Positions 24,101 to 35,577 of a DNA stretch of 64,000 nucleotides are shown here, in pieces (within the stretch, counting starts at the first letter, position 1; each line of letters starts with the position of its first letter). Source of the DNA: Chromobotia macracanthus (lineage: Eukaryota; Chordata; Actinopteri; Cypriniformes; Botiidae). Made by a program: the position numbers and the translations under genes. The notes below the pieces were generated by a model, which had not been told where the DNA came from, did not search any database, and worked only from the letters and a program-made list of their open reading frames with translations. The DNA lies in assembly GCA_036877525.1 (NCBI GenBank), contig JAZGTH010000001.1:6024001-6088000 (forward strand), given 5' to 3'.

Positions 24101-27100
24101 GGGGTATTGAGTACAAAATTGCATTGTATGCAGATGATATTCTGTTTTTATCATCACCTGAATTAATTATACCAACAACATTATCATTGTTTGATGAATT
24201 TAGTTTAATCTGAGGGTACAAAATGAACTTGAATAAATCGGAAGCATTACCGTTAGGTAACTTTAATACTGAATTTTTAACTAATTTCCCCATTAAATGG
24301 TCTAAATCTTTGTTTACCTCTGGATTAATGTGTTAAGAAAGTTGAGAAAACTTTGTCAGTTCTGCTTTCTGAATTTCAAAGAACTTTGAAATTTAGTTTC
24401 CCTCAGACGCACGGTGTAAAGCACAAGCATAACATGCACCAATAGAACATGCACATGATGGGTGCCAGGACTCTGGTCTTTCTTCGCTGTTGGGCTTTCT
24501 TAACCAGTGATGCAGCATTGGTGGTTCAGGAGAGGTCCTCTGTTATGTGCACACCCAGAAACTTGTTGCTGCTCAGTCAGTCCACAGCAGCATTATTGAT
24601 GGTCAGAGGAGGGTGCTGGGTGTGTGCTCTCTGAAAGTCGATGATAATCTTCTGTTTTCTCTTTTTTTTTGAGCGAGATGGTTGTCACACCTGGCCAATT
24701 GGCATACCTCATTTCTGTAGTTTGAGCATACCCACAACAGTTGTGTCGTCTGCAAACTTTATGAAGGTATTGGTTATGTATGTTGGTATGCAGTCATGGG
24801 TTAGCTGGGTGAAAAGCCGGGGGCTGAGAATGCATCCCTGTGAACAATTACGACAGAACTTTGATCTCCCAAATCAACATCACTTTGGCTATCTGCAAAT
24901 TCGGCATTGTTATATAAAGAAAAAAACTGTGTTGGATTTGTAAGCATTTAGCAATTTGGAGAGTTCTTCGTTAACAACTAATGTTGCTCATTTTATATCT
25001 AGATTTTATTCTTTTCTATACTCCAATGACTCTGGACGCAGTTGTTCGAAAATGGTAGGAAGATCTGTGTAATGTTTATATAGACGATGACTGGCAGGAG
25101 GCCATGAAATATGTGAGATCCACCTTTACTTGTAACTGGCCTAGAGAGATTCAATATAATATATTACATGGGCTGCATAAAACCATTTTTAATAAATAAA
25201 ATTGATCCTGCTATACCGGCTTTTTGTGTTAAGTGCCATACAGAGTTAGGGACATACATTCATTGCTTTTGGAGGTACAAGCTCATTTCAAGATTCTGGA
25301 ACTTCATTTCTCATGAAATTAGTACCATTCATAAGATAAAACTGAAAATGGATCTTTTTCTTTTGGGGCTCCTGTCCAAAAGACAGGCAATGATAAGATG
25401 CTACTTGTGGCAAGGAAATCCATCCTCATTAGATGGATAAAAAAGGGGAGATTTCTGTGGTTCTGCCCCATGAGAGACTGGCAGCTGTGCTTAGGGGTAA
25501 CATACAGAGTTTTCAGAATGTATGGTCTCCTTTAATAGATCACTTGCCTTCAGATTTGAGAAGAATTGTTTTGTGTCAGTTAGGGCTGGGGGGTCAGATT
25601 TGTCCTCCTGGAGGTGGGCTCAAAAATTCATAAAGAAAGGTCTTGGTTCTTTTGTGTTCCAGATAATTTCAAATAATGTTCTAGTTTGGTCTGGTTCTGC
25701 TGGGCCTCCCTTTGACCATACAGGAATCATCCTAGTCCTCCCCTCTCCATTATGGTGTTCCGTCCAGGGTGACCTGGGTGTCAGTGGATCACTATTGATT
25801 GTGTTTGAACTTCCACTTGTTGCGGCTTCAGTGGTCTTGTAATTATACATGGTGGCACCATCAGCTCCAAAATAATGAAATATATCCCCATATGTTATTT
25901 CTGGCCACTTTCTTATATTCCCAGTCAGTTGGCAATCCTTGAAGATCCAATACAGTTACACATCTGACTGTTGAAGCATAAAGTATGTGGAGTTTGAGGC
26001 AAAAGTCATAAGTTGTGAAAGTGGGCAAGGCTATGTAAGGTGAATATGGATTGGGTGTTGATGGAAAGTCCAATTAGTCTCCAAAAACTAGTTCTTTCAG
26101 ATAATGTGTCTATAAACTTGTTCAAGAATTCAACAGTGTGTTTGTCAGTTAAGTAATTGCATCACTGATGCATAATTTTAACATCATGATATTCATGCTT
26201 ACATTTAAGTGACATTTTGCTGCTTATTACATTTTGGCAATTTGTTTATAGTAAAGATGTTAATTGCTATCAATGTTTCTTTCTGCGTTCCTGCATATCA
26301 AATCCGAATAACAAGACAATAATGACGATAATGGTAATATCTTAAAAAAATACTTGTATGTTACAGTTTTGCACCTGTACCCAATACAGACATTGCAACA
26401 TACAGGGGTATCTTCTGTCTAAAGTATATAATTAGAATTAGGTTATTATTCTGAAAGTCCTATGAAATATTAAAAAAAGTTTCTCACATGAAATTTGCCA
26501 GGTGCTGACACCAAGAACAACTCGTAAAAAAGATATACATAGATGCATATGAAACTGAGACATAAATGACAGAGATTACATTTTGGGCTTTTTTAATTTG
26601 TTCCCATGTATCTTTTTATGTAACTTGCTACAGCAATTTCTCAATCTCTTTTAAACTGATTTTTTTGGACTGTTGAATAACCCATTTGATTTTATACTGT
26701 ATATTAATCAGTGTTTATACCTCTGCAGATTCTGTTGTAAACATTCAAGGTGTTTTCATTTGTGTTTTGTTCAGCATCGTTGTGTGGCAATCTTTAAGGA
26801 CAAGCAGAATAAACCTACTGGTTTCGCACTGGGCAGCATCGAAGGACGAGTTGCCATTCACTACATAAACCCACCTAACCCGTGAGTCTGTGTCTGATTA
26901 CCTTATCTGATCAGTTTTTAAATTTAAAAACATTGAGTAACATGAATATATGTGTGTGTGTACTTTTTGACACAGAGCCAAAGACAATTTTACTTTCAAG
27001 TGTCACAGGTCAAATGGAACTAACACTGCCACACCCCAAGATATTTATGCTGTGAGTATTCTTGTTTATGTGCAAAACATTCTAATGTGTAATAAAACTA

Positions 27101-28394
27101 CACTAATCTAGCTAGACATTTGGTGTAGTCTAAAATGTTGCTATCCAATTGGTAGGTCCTAATGTATGGTTAGGGAACATAAGTGAAATTTACAGTTATG
27201 TTTGTTTTTTAGAAATTGTTCTTTCTTTTTTTAGGTAAATGGTATCTCCTTTCACCCTGTCCATGGAACTCTGGCGACAGTAGGCTCTGATGGGCGCTTC
27301 AGTTTCTGGGATAAAGATGCTCGCACTAAACTGAAGACCTCTGAGCAATTAGATCAACCAATAACAGCCTGTTGCTTCAATAACAATGGGAACATATTTG
27401 CATATGCTTCCAGCTATGACTGGTCTAAGGTACAATCTCAATACATTTAACAGTAATTTGTATTTAAGTAGTGCAAACGTCCACTTAGGCCTGACAAATC
27501 CTGACAAGCTCCATCTACGAATGACAAGCTCCATCATCTTGCATCTGTGTTTGCCTTTAGTATTGGCATTTAGAATTATCTAAGTTACAGAAGTTTACTG
27601 AAGTTCTCATGTTTTCATCACTAGTAGAGTATTCATCTCATAATTCTTTGATCTATGCTCACTTTTTCTGTGTGTAACAGGGACATGAATACTACAATCC
27701 CCAGAAAAAGAATTACATCTTCTTGAGAAATGCAGCTGAGGAGCTGAAGCCTCGGAACAAGAAATGGTGAGAGCAGAATGTCCATTATCATGGGGACAGT
27801 GTCTTTCACTGGGCAAGGGCAGGGGCAGTTGTACTGCCCTCCATGCATTGAACTTTGCTTTCGGTGCGAATTCAGACTTTTTCTGAGGCATTTGGTAACT
27901 CAGAATGGTTTAATTAGTTATGAAGGGATGCTGGTTGTGTTTGCTTTTAGAAACACAGAGATCATAAATTATAACTGTTAAATATAAATTTCTAAATTGT
28001 GTATAGACAGAAGATTTTGCTTGAGTTAAACAACAAATGTTTATATTAATAGTGGTTATGTATACAGTGACTGTAATGGTAAAATATCCGTTTTCTGGTG
28101 AAAAGCCACCATGTTATGACTAAGTAACTTTTAATAATTCACTCTTTGAGAGTAATTAATATTTCTGCTTGCAGTGATTTAGTAGTGATGTTTATTAGTA
28201 TTTATTCATTAATATCAAACAGAAGAGAATCACATTTAAAATGTGGAGGAACTGAAATTGGTTACACAACAATGCCAGAAATAAAGATTTTATAAATGTT
28301 AACCATCATGCCTCTTTTAATCGTGTACAACCAAAAAAAAATCATATTTGAAAGAATAATGTATTGACTGACACCTGCCTCTCCTGTCTTTAGA
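18106..28394 (+). CDS. rae1: rae1, mRNA export factor (WD-repeat, nuclear pore), complete
   Basis: RAE1 binds the GLEBS motif of NUP98, acts in mRNA export and helps spindle assembly. Coding segments: 18106-18195, 18278-18382, 18642-18734, 20264-20350, 20497-20583, 20698-20769, 21345-21452, 26775-26881, 26976-27051, 27235-27429, 27681-27766, then a single A at 28394. All borders are GT/AG and all phases fit. The sum is 368 codons, the same length as human RAE1. Residues 1-30 are a Phe-Gly-rich leader ([17 protein letters not shown]). WD-type blades follow: DKTAKMWD (about 107-114), WDKTLKFWD (about 149-157) and DGRFSFWD (about 294-301). The end is [11 protein letters not shown]. The stop is split by the last intron: TG at 27765-27766 plus A at 28394. 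If that intron is retained the protein gains only one Trp before another TGA. Intron 8 is 5.3 kb and full of transposons. Confidence 0.97.
19034..19200. mobile_element. MITE fragment of the GGATAGTTC(G/A)CCCAA family
   Basis: Begins TTAACCGGATAGTTCGCCCAA and continues TTCACTTTCAGGTCATCC. This matches the start of the hairpin MITE at 61511 in plan (TTAAAGGAATAGTTCAC, then CTCATGTCATTCC). It lies in rae1 intron 4 (between exons coding to 18734 and from 20264). Confidence 0.45.
19340..20186. mobile_element. hAT-type non-autonomous element in rae1 intron
   Basis: Left end AGTGATGCACCGAAATGAAA and right end AATTTTCAGTGCATCCCTAG are inverted relative to each other (GATGCACYGAAA core). The interior of about 800 bp shows scraps of coding-like sequence (for example [15 protein letters not shown] near 19400) but no intact transposase. 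Target-site duplication not established. Confidence 0.65.
22838..23770 (+). mobile_element. Tc1-like transposon, 5'-truncated, in rae1 intron 8
   Basis: Transposase pieces in order: [61 protein letters not shown]-like and [14 protein letters not shown] (second Asp region), then the [18 protein letters not shown] block that carries the third acidic residue. Stops and frameshifts break it. The right end GTGTACCTAATGAAGTGGCC and AGTGAGTGTA is a Tc1-type terminal repeat; the matching left terminus is absent, so the 5' part was lost where it meets the LINE. Confidence 0.85.
24430..24860 (-). mobile_element. CR1/Rex-like LINE reverse-transcriptase fragment
   Basis: Read on the minus strand: [16 protein letters not shown], then [16 protein letters not shown] (the FADD catalytic box of LINE reverse transcriptases), then degraded sequence with TKNLSL-type positions lost and [16 protein letters not shown] near the end. 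It is inserted in opposite orientation within the L1/Tx1-like relic. The family name is a judgement from motif style. Confidence 0.65.
25621..26774. other. 3' part of rae1 intron 8, no feature recognised
   Basis: After the LINE relic there is a moderately GC-rich stretch (25690-25860) of probable repeat origin without recognisable protein, then AT-rich sequence to the exon at 26775. Confidence 0.4.
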
Positions 28395-28808
28395 TTTGTC
28401 AAGCTTCATCAATTGGAAGACCAGCATTATGTGTGTTTATATGGGACAGAGACACCCATTTGGCATGCACCCGGACCAATGGCATGCCAATGCATAATTT
28501 TTATGGACCAATCAGCAGGGGCCAACTGCATATAAGCTATGATGATGTGAACAGTGGGTTTTGAGACATGCTTCAGTATTCTTGGTGTAATTTGATGTAC
28601 CATGTTCTTTCTTCATGAAGCTCTTCACTCCCTGCACCTCTTATTTTTTTTTATACTGCCTTTCAAAGAAAATGCATTTTTACTTTAGTTCGCTTTCTCT
28701 GCTTGGTGTAGAATCTTATTGTGTAGCCAATAATACATCTGTCTAGAGCTTTGTATTTTGACATTTCTCATCTTATTCTCACAAAGGCCAAAAATTTACA
28801 TTTTAAAA

Positions 28809-28814
28809 AATAAA
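28809..28814 (+). terminator. rae1 polyadenylation signal AATAAA
   Basis: AATAAA 415 bases after the stop-completing exon start at 28394. The 3' UTR between is open sequence with CATTTGGCATGC and CAATGGCATGCC repeats near 28458-28487. Confidence 0.7.
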
Positions 28815-28829
28815 GCACATGGTTATTAG

Positions 28830-29450
28830 AAACTGGTGTAAGATTTTTGCCTTAAATAAAAAAAACATAGGTTAGTATACTTGTTATTATACAGATGAAC
28901 ATAACAGACAGGTTGTGGTGCTGTGGAGCCAGCCCCCACCCAATCTATGACAATGTAGTGCTCTGGTATGAGCTGCCATTTAGACCATATTTTAAACTCA
29001 TAAACACAAAATGCTTACATATACACTGTTTACTACTCATACATATAAACCATTCCAATCTACATGCATTTACCATAAAAGCCCATTTCCGACACATAAA
29101 GTCATGTTTTAAAAAGTCAGGAGAAATTATGACATGGAAAAGTAATAATTATGAGATGCTAATAAAGTCAATTGAGATAAATTTTTGAGAAAGAAAAAAC
29201 TGACGTGGCAGCTTCAGTTGAATAATGGACTCTCTGGACAATCTCATGATTATAGATGGATCCACAAATATGTTGGTTGAATGGTATTGCAACTGATAAG
29301 GAAACGAGTTCTGCTACAGCTTTTAGGTGAAGGCGTTAATTTGAGAATCAGATATTGACTGAGGTTTTTTGTTTATTATATCTGTGGTCCTAACTTTATA
29401 TGGCACATTGGCTTTATATGGCACATCCTCATTGTGGCCTATCCATAAAC
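28830..29450. other. Intergenic, no gene recognised
   Basis: AT-rich sequence between the rae1 polyadenylation site and the SINE. The 97-codon open frame at 28895-29188 has no recognisable motif and is unlikely to be a gene. Confidence 0.4.
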
Positions 29451-29452
29451 TA

Positions 29453-29695
29453 AGGGGGCAGCTGTGGCCTACTGGTAAGTGAGTCGGGCTTGTGATCAGA
29501 AAGTTGCTGGTTCAATTCCAGTGCTGGCAGGTAGCAACTGAAGTGCCCTTGAGCAAGGCATTTAACCCCTGATTGCTCCTTGGGCACAGTAGTGTGTTGT
29601 GCGTGCGTGTTCACTCCTCACCAGTTATGGGTTAAATGCAGAGGTTACATTTTGGGTATGGCTTACCATTTCTGACAAATGTCACTTTTACTTCA
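29453..29695 (+). mobile_element. tRNA-derived SINE
   Basis: The head GGGGGCAGCTGTGGCCTACT, with A box TGGCCTACTGG and B box GGTTCAATTCC, is tRNA-like. The body GTGCCCTTGAGCAAGGCA and TTAACCCCTGATTGCTCC, then GGTTAAATGCAGAGG and the CACTTTTACTTC tail, are typical of fish SINEs of the HE1-like type. Confidence 0.85.
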
Positions 29696-29699
29696 CTAT

Positions 29700-30860
29700 G
29701 ATAAGTGATAATGGCTATGATAAGTTGAAGCCATTTGGAATTGAAATAAGTTCAAATCATTGTTGGCTCATGTAATACTCAACTTCCTCACTCAACTGTT
29801 TTTATCATGTTAAATTAAATTTATAATGTACCATGCAAAAACACAAGTAAAATATCCTGGAAATTCTCTGCATTGCACATTTGCTGTGTTTGATTACCTG
29901 GTTTCATGACTTATGTTGATGCTCCCACTACACCCACTTACACACAGTTTCCCAGGCATCCACTAACTCTGTTTCAATAGGTTTCCATACAGAAAGAGGT
30001 TGCTGAATTTGTCTTGGAACAACCACAGAATGAGGCCAGTCCACAACTCACAGTCACCATAAGGGTGAACATCTATCATGTATACAGTGCCTTATGTATA
30101 TGGAGTCACAGACTATGCATCCAGTGTGTCTGGAGAAGTTTCAAGTCTGCATAGAAGAGTGTTTTCAAGGACTTTCCTTACAATTATAACATTTTTAATG
30201 TGTTTACCCTATGTCAGAGCATGATTTGGCCTTTACAAATGATGTGTTTGCAGCAGTGGGCAGCTAATCAACAGTGAATTGTAGCCTCATAACTAAAAAA
30301 GTTCAGTAATGGGGACATACAGGTTATCTTTCAACCAGGAATGGTTTAATCATCACAAAATTACGCATCCCAAGAATGCAGAACAACAAAATAATAATAA
30401 AATAAACTGTAGCATACTTATGTTGTAGACATGACAGAACAGGTTTAAAAATTTCACAGGTGTACCAATGTACTTCAAAATATAAAGCTTTTTTATAGAC
30501 ATACATGAGACAAATTACTGTAGAAACTTTATAAGCTAAATAAAAAAGGCCCATTCAAATCTTGCACCTCAGTAACAATATAGACAGGAACTTATGAAAA
30601 TGTGAACATGTAAAAGCCGTCTTGAAAAATAAAACTGCTTTGACATCAATTTGACTTCCAACTCCTTCCTAATGAAAAGTATTTTTTAAGTGTACTAGAT
30701 TATATCAGAAATGTTGCTAGCAGAAATAGTGACAGGAGCATAATGTTACTAATTGCAGCTATAACATCACGCTGGTGTGACTAAGCAGGGAACAAAATAT
30801 AGAAACTAACTAGGCTGGAGGTAGGTATGTATATAATGGTAAGTTTACTAAAGAAGTCCA
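29700..30860. other. Intergenic, no feature recognised
   Basis: AT-rich single-copy-looking sequence between the SINE and the LINE. No coding signal seen on either strand. Confidence 0.4.
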
Positions 30861-30869
30861 TCAAATCCC

Positions 30870-31860
30870 GATTGTCTCAGGGGTCGTACCATCCCGTCCC
30901 CCACCATCTGGTCTTAATAAAGTTTGGATCCAGATGACTACAGGACCTTGGGGAGTTTTTGTATTAATGCTGCAGGGCAGCCACCAAGCATTGCAATAAT
31001 CAAGTCTTGATGTCACGAATGCATTCATTAATTTTTTGTGTCTGACTTAGAGAGCATGTGTCATAGTTTTAATAGATTTTTAAGATGAAAAAATGCAGTT
31101 TTACAAATATTGGAAATGTTGTTTTTAAAGGACAAATTATGATAACAAATGACACCCAGATTCTTGGCTAATGAAGCAGACTTTATAGAGCATCCATCAA
31201 GAGTGAGACAGTGCTCTAGGTTGTTCCGTTTGGAAGATTTTGGTCCAATAAGTAAAACTTTGTTTTGTCTGAATTTTGTAGTAGAACGTTCCAAGTTTTG
31301 ATATCGACTATGCATTCTGTTAATTTGGTGAATTTATCTCGTGTCTCATCAGCATAACAATGAAAACTAACTGTAACGTTAAGACTACATTTTTAAATCA
31401 AATGTTAAGATTATTAAGACTAATGTGTCTTAAAAACTGCTCCAAGAGGTAGCATGTACAGGGTGAAAAGTAGAAGCCCAAGCACTAAGCCCTGCAGTAC
31501 TCCATACTGAACTTGTGATTGGTATGACACCTTTTCACTCACAGCAACAAACTGGAATCGTTCAGATAAATATGATTTAAACCATGCCTGTGCAGTTCCA
31601 TTTATACCAACATAATATTTAAGCCTATATAGTAGAATGCTGTGGTCAATAGTGTCAAAGGCTGCACTAAGGTCGAGTAACACTAGAAGAGAGATGCAGC
31701 CACGATCGGCCAACAAGAGCAGATCATTTGTCACTCTGATAAGAGCATTCTCTGTACTAAGATATGGACTGAATCCTGACTGGAAATTCTCGCAGATACC
31801 ATTCTCACAAATCTGACCCAGTTCAAAACCGAAGAAAGAGGGACAGGTTCTGTGTATTTG
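30870..31860 (-). mobile_element. L2-like LINE relic
   Basis: Minus-strand reverse-transcriptase pieces: LLLLADRGCISLLVLLDLSA followed by AFDTIDHSILL, GVLQGLVLGLLLFTLYM (degenerate PQGSVLGP box), SLAKNLGVICYHNLSF and, near 31000-30950, AFVTSRLDYCNA. The YxDD-bearing segment between about 31420 and 31315 is lost or scrambled. 5'-truncated near 31860; the 3' end near 30870 has no clear tail. Confidence 0.8.
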
Positions 31861-31869
31861 ATTCTCTAA

Positions 31870-33160
31870 GAAATGTACTTAAATATGTGCTAGTGTGTTT
31901 TTGTTGTTCATCATAGCAGGGTATGTAATTGCTAGCTATTGTTATGAATAGCAGGCTATTTCATAACCTTTCTGGATGTTGGCTGTAGTTCATTATAAGC
32001 AGCTGTAATGTCCTGGAGCTGCATTCTCATAGATGCAAGCACATAATGCCACTGCTCTATCAGCTTAAATCAGTAATGTGCCAACTCCTCTAAGAGCTGC
32101 TCAATATTATCTGCTGTTGGTACTCTTCAACAGTTATGATGATTCATGACCTCAAGCAGCTCCAGGACACCTGGAATCTTGCATGTTTTCACCCCCGTCT
32201 AATTGTTCCACTGTTAGTCTGACTGTGTGTCACTAGAGATTATTTTTTATGGTTTTCAAGTAGAAATGCAAGACTGGTAATTGGGTCTGTTCATAAATTT
32301 CTCCAATTGTAATCTGGTCATCTATTGTTTGCTCTTGAAAATCTGTAAATTGACCACAAAATCTATGAACCTTCTCTTTGAACATTTTTCATCAGGTTAA
32401 AACAGCGTAGCAGCCTTTTCAAGTAAGTCCTTTTCTCTACAGTCCTTTGACACAGAAATGTTGTTTTTTGGTTTGGACTTTACGAAAATGCATCCATCCC
32501 ATCTCAATTTTTAGCATATACTTTTGAGCATTTTTTGGCATTCTCTTTTCACATACATTGTCAGTGTTACCTTTGATTCTTGCTAGCCTGTTTTTCAACC
32601 AATGAAAAAGTTTGGATTTTCACTGGGATCTTTTCTTTTTACCTGCAGTATCCATGAATAACCAGGCGGTCACCATAGGAAGGCAGATATTCCTTCAGCT
32701 GGTCATCTGTCATAAGCTGTATGAAACTGTAGTCAATAAAGAATAATGTCCAGTCAACTGTTATAAACCCAGGGGATTAACTTAAAATAAAAAATGGCTG
32801 GTTGTGTCTTGTAATGTTTTGCTTCTTACACAGCTACAATACCTACCAAAAAATTGCCAAACACAAGGTTTAAGAACAGACTTTGGATGCAACTAGTTTC
32901 CGGTTGCAAAATCCCTGCAGCAGGTAAATGTTTTGACTGTGAGATGCATAGCCGCAGGACAAAACACTGCTCCTCCATTCCATTTCAAACAGGAGACCCC
33001 ACTCAGTGATGCCCCCAGTGAGACACCTTTGGAGAGTGCCCTAGTTATCTGAAATTCTTTTGTATGTAAGGTGAAAACAAAAGCACCAGCCACCATAGTC
33101 AAATAGTCAAGACTGGCTTACCCAACCATTTGATATCCACCACATGTGACAGAAGGCACA
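31870..33160. other. Intergenic with a possible minus-strand coding relic
   Basis: On the minus strand, about 32390 down to 32240, an ATG frame of 50 codons reads MFKEKVHRFCGQFTDFQEQ, then a segment with GEIYEQTQLPVLHFYLK. It has the feel of real protein, perhaps from a transposase or domesticated gene, but I do not recognise the family. Further broken frames continue on both sides. Confidence 0.25.
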
Positions 33161-33164
33161 TCAT

Positions 33165-33600
33165 TTACAACACGTCGGGTCCTGGCTTCCTTGTTTGTTT
33201 TTTTCCAAATTCTCGTACCAGGATCCTGACAGCCCTGTTTTTGGGCATGATGTTTGGATCATGACTCAGTCCCTGTCATTGTTCTTGTATCTTGGAGTCA
33301 GGATCTAGACTCATGCTCGGTGTCTTCTGTAATTGGTGTGTTGCTTGTCTGTGTGGAAGCACATGGCCATTGTTTGTTTACTCTGCGCCATGTGCTTTAC
33401 TGTCATGAGTCTTGAACCTGCCCTGTTGTTTCCTTGTTAATTATCCAATTATTTATTCATGCCCTTCACCTGTCTGCCCTCATTACCGTCCTTGTTTGCT
33501 TACCTATTTTAATGCCCTTGTGTTTGCTCTCTTGTGTTGGTGTATTCTCCTTTTTCCTTGTCTGTGCGTGCTGTAGCCTACCTCATTTCTTGTTGGCTAG
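33165..33600 (+). mobile_element. LTR-like dispersed repeat, copy C
   Basis: Plus-strand member of the family at 10.3-11.0 and 51.2-51.7 kb. It starts near TCGGGTCCTGGCTTCC and runs through CCAGGATCCTGACAGCC, GTCAGGATCTAGACTCATGC, GCACATGGCC, TGTCATGAGTCTTGAACC and CCTTGTTAATTATCC. The 3' limit is uncertain. Confidence 0.6.
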
Positions 33601-33646
33601 AGCACTGTATGAAATTAAGACTTTTTGTTTTGTTTTTAGTATATTT

Positions 33647-33815
33647 ATCATGCTAAATCATGCTAGCATCATGCTAACATCATGCTAAGTCATGTTAGCA
33701 ATATGCTAAGTCATGCTAACGCTGTTACTTCATTTTAGCATCATGCTGTTTCATGCTGAAATATGCTATCATCATGTTAAATCATAGCATCATACTAAAT
33801 GACGTTAGCGTCATG
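33647..33815. repeat. CATGCTAA-type minisatellite
   Basis: Tandem array of a 9-14 base unit (CATGCTAAGT, CATGCTAGCAT, CATGTTAGC and relatives), decaying to the right. About 14 units are visible. Confidence 0.85.
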
Positions 33816-35496
33816 TGAAAAATTCTGGAATATAAGTTTCCCACGGCAAGCACCACTATTTTCTTTAGAAAATGTACCTATCCAATTATTTTATATTTAT
33901 AATCATTTTATTTAGACCATGTACCTGAATTTATAATAAACACATTTTCCAAGAGAAATTGTGTGTATTTTAAATACAAGTTTCTTTAATACAAGGGTCA
34001 CTAAAGGCTTTACATAAAATGTGTTGAAATTTTGGTGCAGTCCTGCAATGTAGTTTGTCCGACGATAAAGTCAAATTTAAAAATGAAAAGGAGAATGGAT
34101 CAAAATTAACGCTGGAGATTTTTTATGTTTTTGTTTGTTAGCCACCATTTCAATTTTGTATGTGAATGCAGCTCACTGTCACCGATCATGTCACGGATGG
34201 ATAGTGTTAAACTATCCTTCTTTCGTGGGTTCATTTTTTAAATCTTGACTCGTACAGTCTGACAGCTGATATCCCACAGTGTGACATGGCTTTTAGCTGG
34301 GATCATGTTTGTACCATCTGACAAGCAATCGTACAGGACTATTAAAAATCGTACAGTGTGTGCCCTGCTTAATATAATAAAGTGATAAGATGTTCCAAGT
34401 TCAGAAGTTGGTTGGAAAGAATACAAAGAATATTAGCATATTGATTAATCTATTAAACTAAGCAGCAGGTATCAAGCATTAGGAACTCTTCATTTAAGAT
34501 TAAGAATTCTGACAGTCATTGATGCAGGGATTAGATGTTACGCACAGAAGCTGAGTGCTGTTAACAATGATGACAAATCAGAGCGCTGATCATCCTGCAT
34601 TCCTGTACAGTTGACAGCCTTGCATTCTCTCCAGCTGCACCATGCCAAGGATAAAGTTAAATGTTTCTACATTATTTAAAAAAAATGTTTGGCTAGGAAT
34701 TCAATGTACACTGAATGACCACTTATATAAAAATATATAAAAAAGACAGGATGAAATACATTCTCCTAAGCTAAGCTTATTGCTCAAATAGCATGAACCT
34801 GAATCCACTACTGCAGTTTAGTTTTATATTTGATATTTGTTTGACATTCGCAGGAAATGCCATTATAATCTCTTTTTACAACATACTCATGCTAGACCAC
34901 CTTGGAACACCATGAATAGGTTTTCTTTGCACAGCACAAAGTGGAATAAAAAATAAGATGTTTTTTATTAGCCCTAAACCCTAAATTTAATCTTTGTCAT
35001 AATTACATAACACCCTATGTAAAACAAGTCTTGCGCTATATACAACATCATATTCGTTTTTTACAGTTGGCTTCATGTCTCTAGGTCAAACAGCTATTGA
35101 CATCACTTCCCAACACAAACACGACCCCCATAGCATAGTCCCACCCCTGACACTGATTGACAGGTTTGTGTGACGGCATTGTAAACGCAAATGCAAAGAG
35201 GAATTGTGATTGCTTTTGAGTTTTGGCACACTCAGTACGCGACGCCGAGGTAACCCAATTGGTAATTGTTACTACAATTTAAATATGACCCGTCGTAACT
35301 TATAAAACATGGGAAATGCAATTGAAAATGGACTTTGCGTTTTAATTTGAAATTTGGCACATATTGTTCGTTCGCGTAAACGAAAATGCAAACAATTTGC
35401 ATTTGACGTGTCACAACTCTTACACCCACGAACAGAAAACGCTTTTTAAAATTGTCCTCAAAAACGCTCCATACTGTGTAAATTTATATTTAAATT

Positions 35497-35577
<81 letters not shown>

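Larger units (their letters stand above)
22440..25620 (+). mobile_element. L1/Tx1-like LINE relic, interrupted by other elements
   Basis: Plus-strand ORF2 fragments in order: a linker part (22500-22830) with [15 protein letters not shown]; reverse transcriptase (about 23775-24300) with [13 protein letters not shown]; and the C-terminal end (24860-25600) with [20 protein letters not shown] and, near 25260, [16 protein letters not shown]. Many stops and frame changes. It is split by a Tc1 element (22838-23770) and by an opposite-strand LINE fragment (24430-24860). All of this lies in rae1 intron 8. Confidence 0.75.

Noticed and set aside
25522..25842. 106-codon plus-strand frame after the LINE relic
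   Set aside because: It overlaps the decayed LINE end and adjoining repeat; no coherent protein across it.
30324..30554. 76-codon minus-strand frame
   Set aside because: Low-complexity AT-rich sequence with hydrophobic bias only; no supporting signal.
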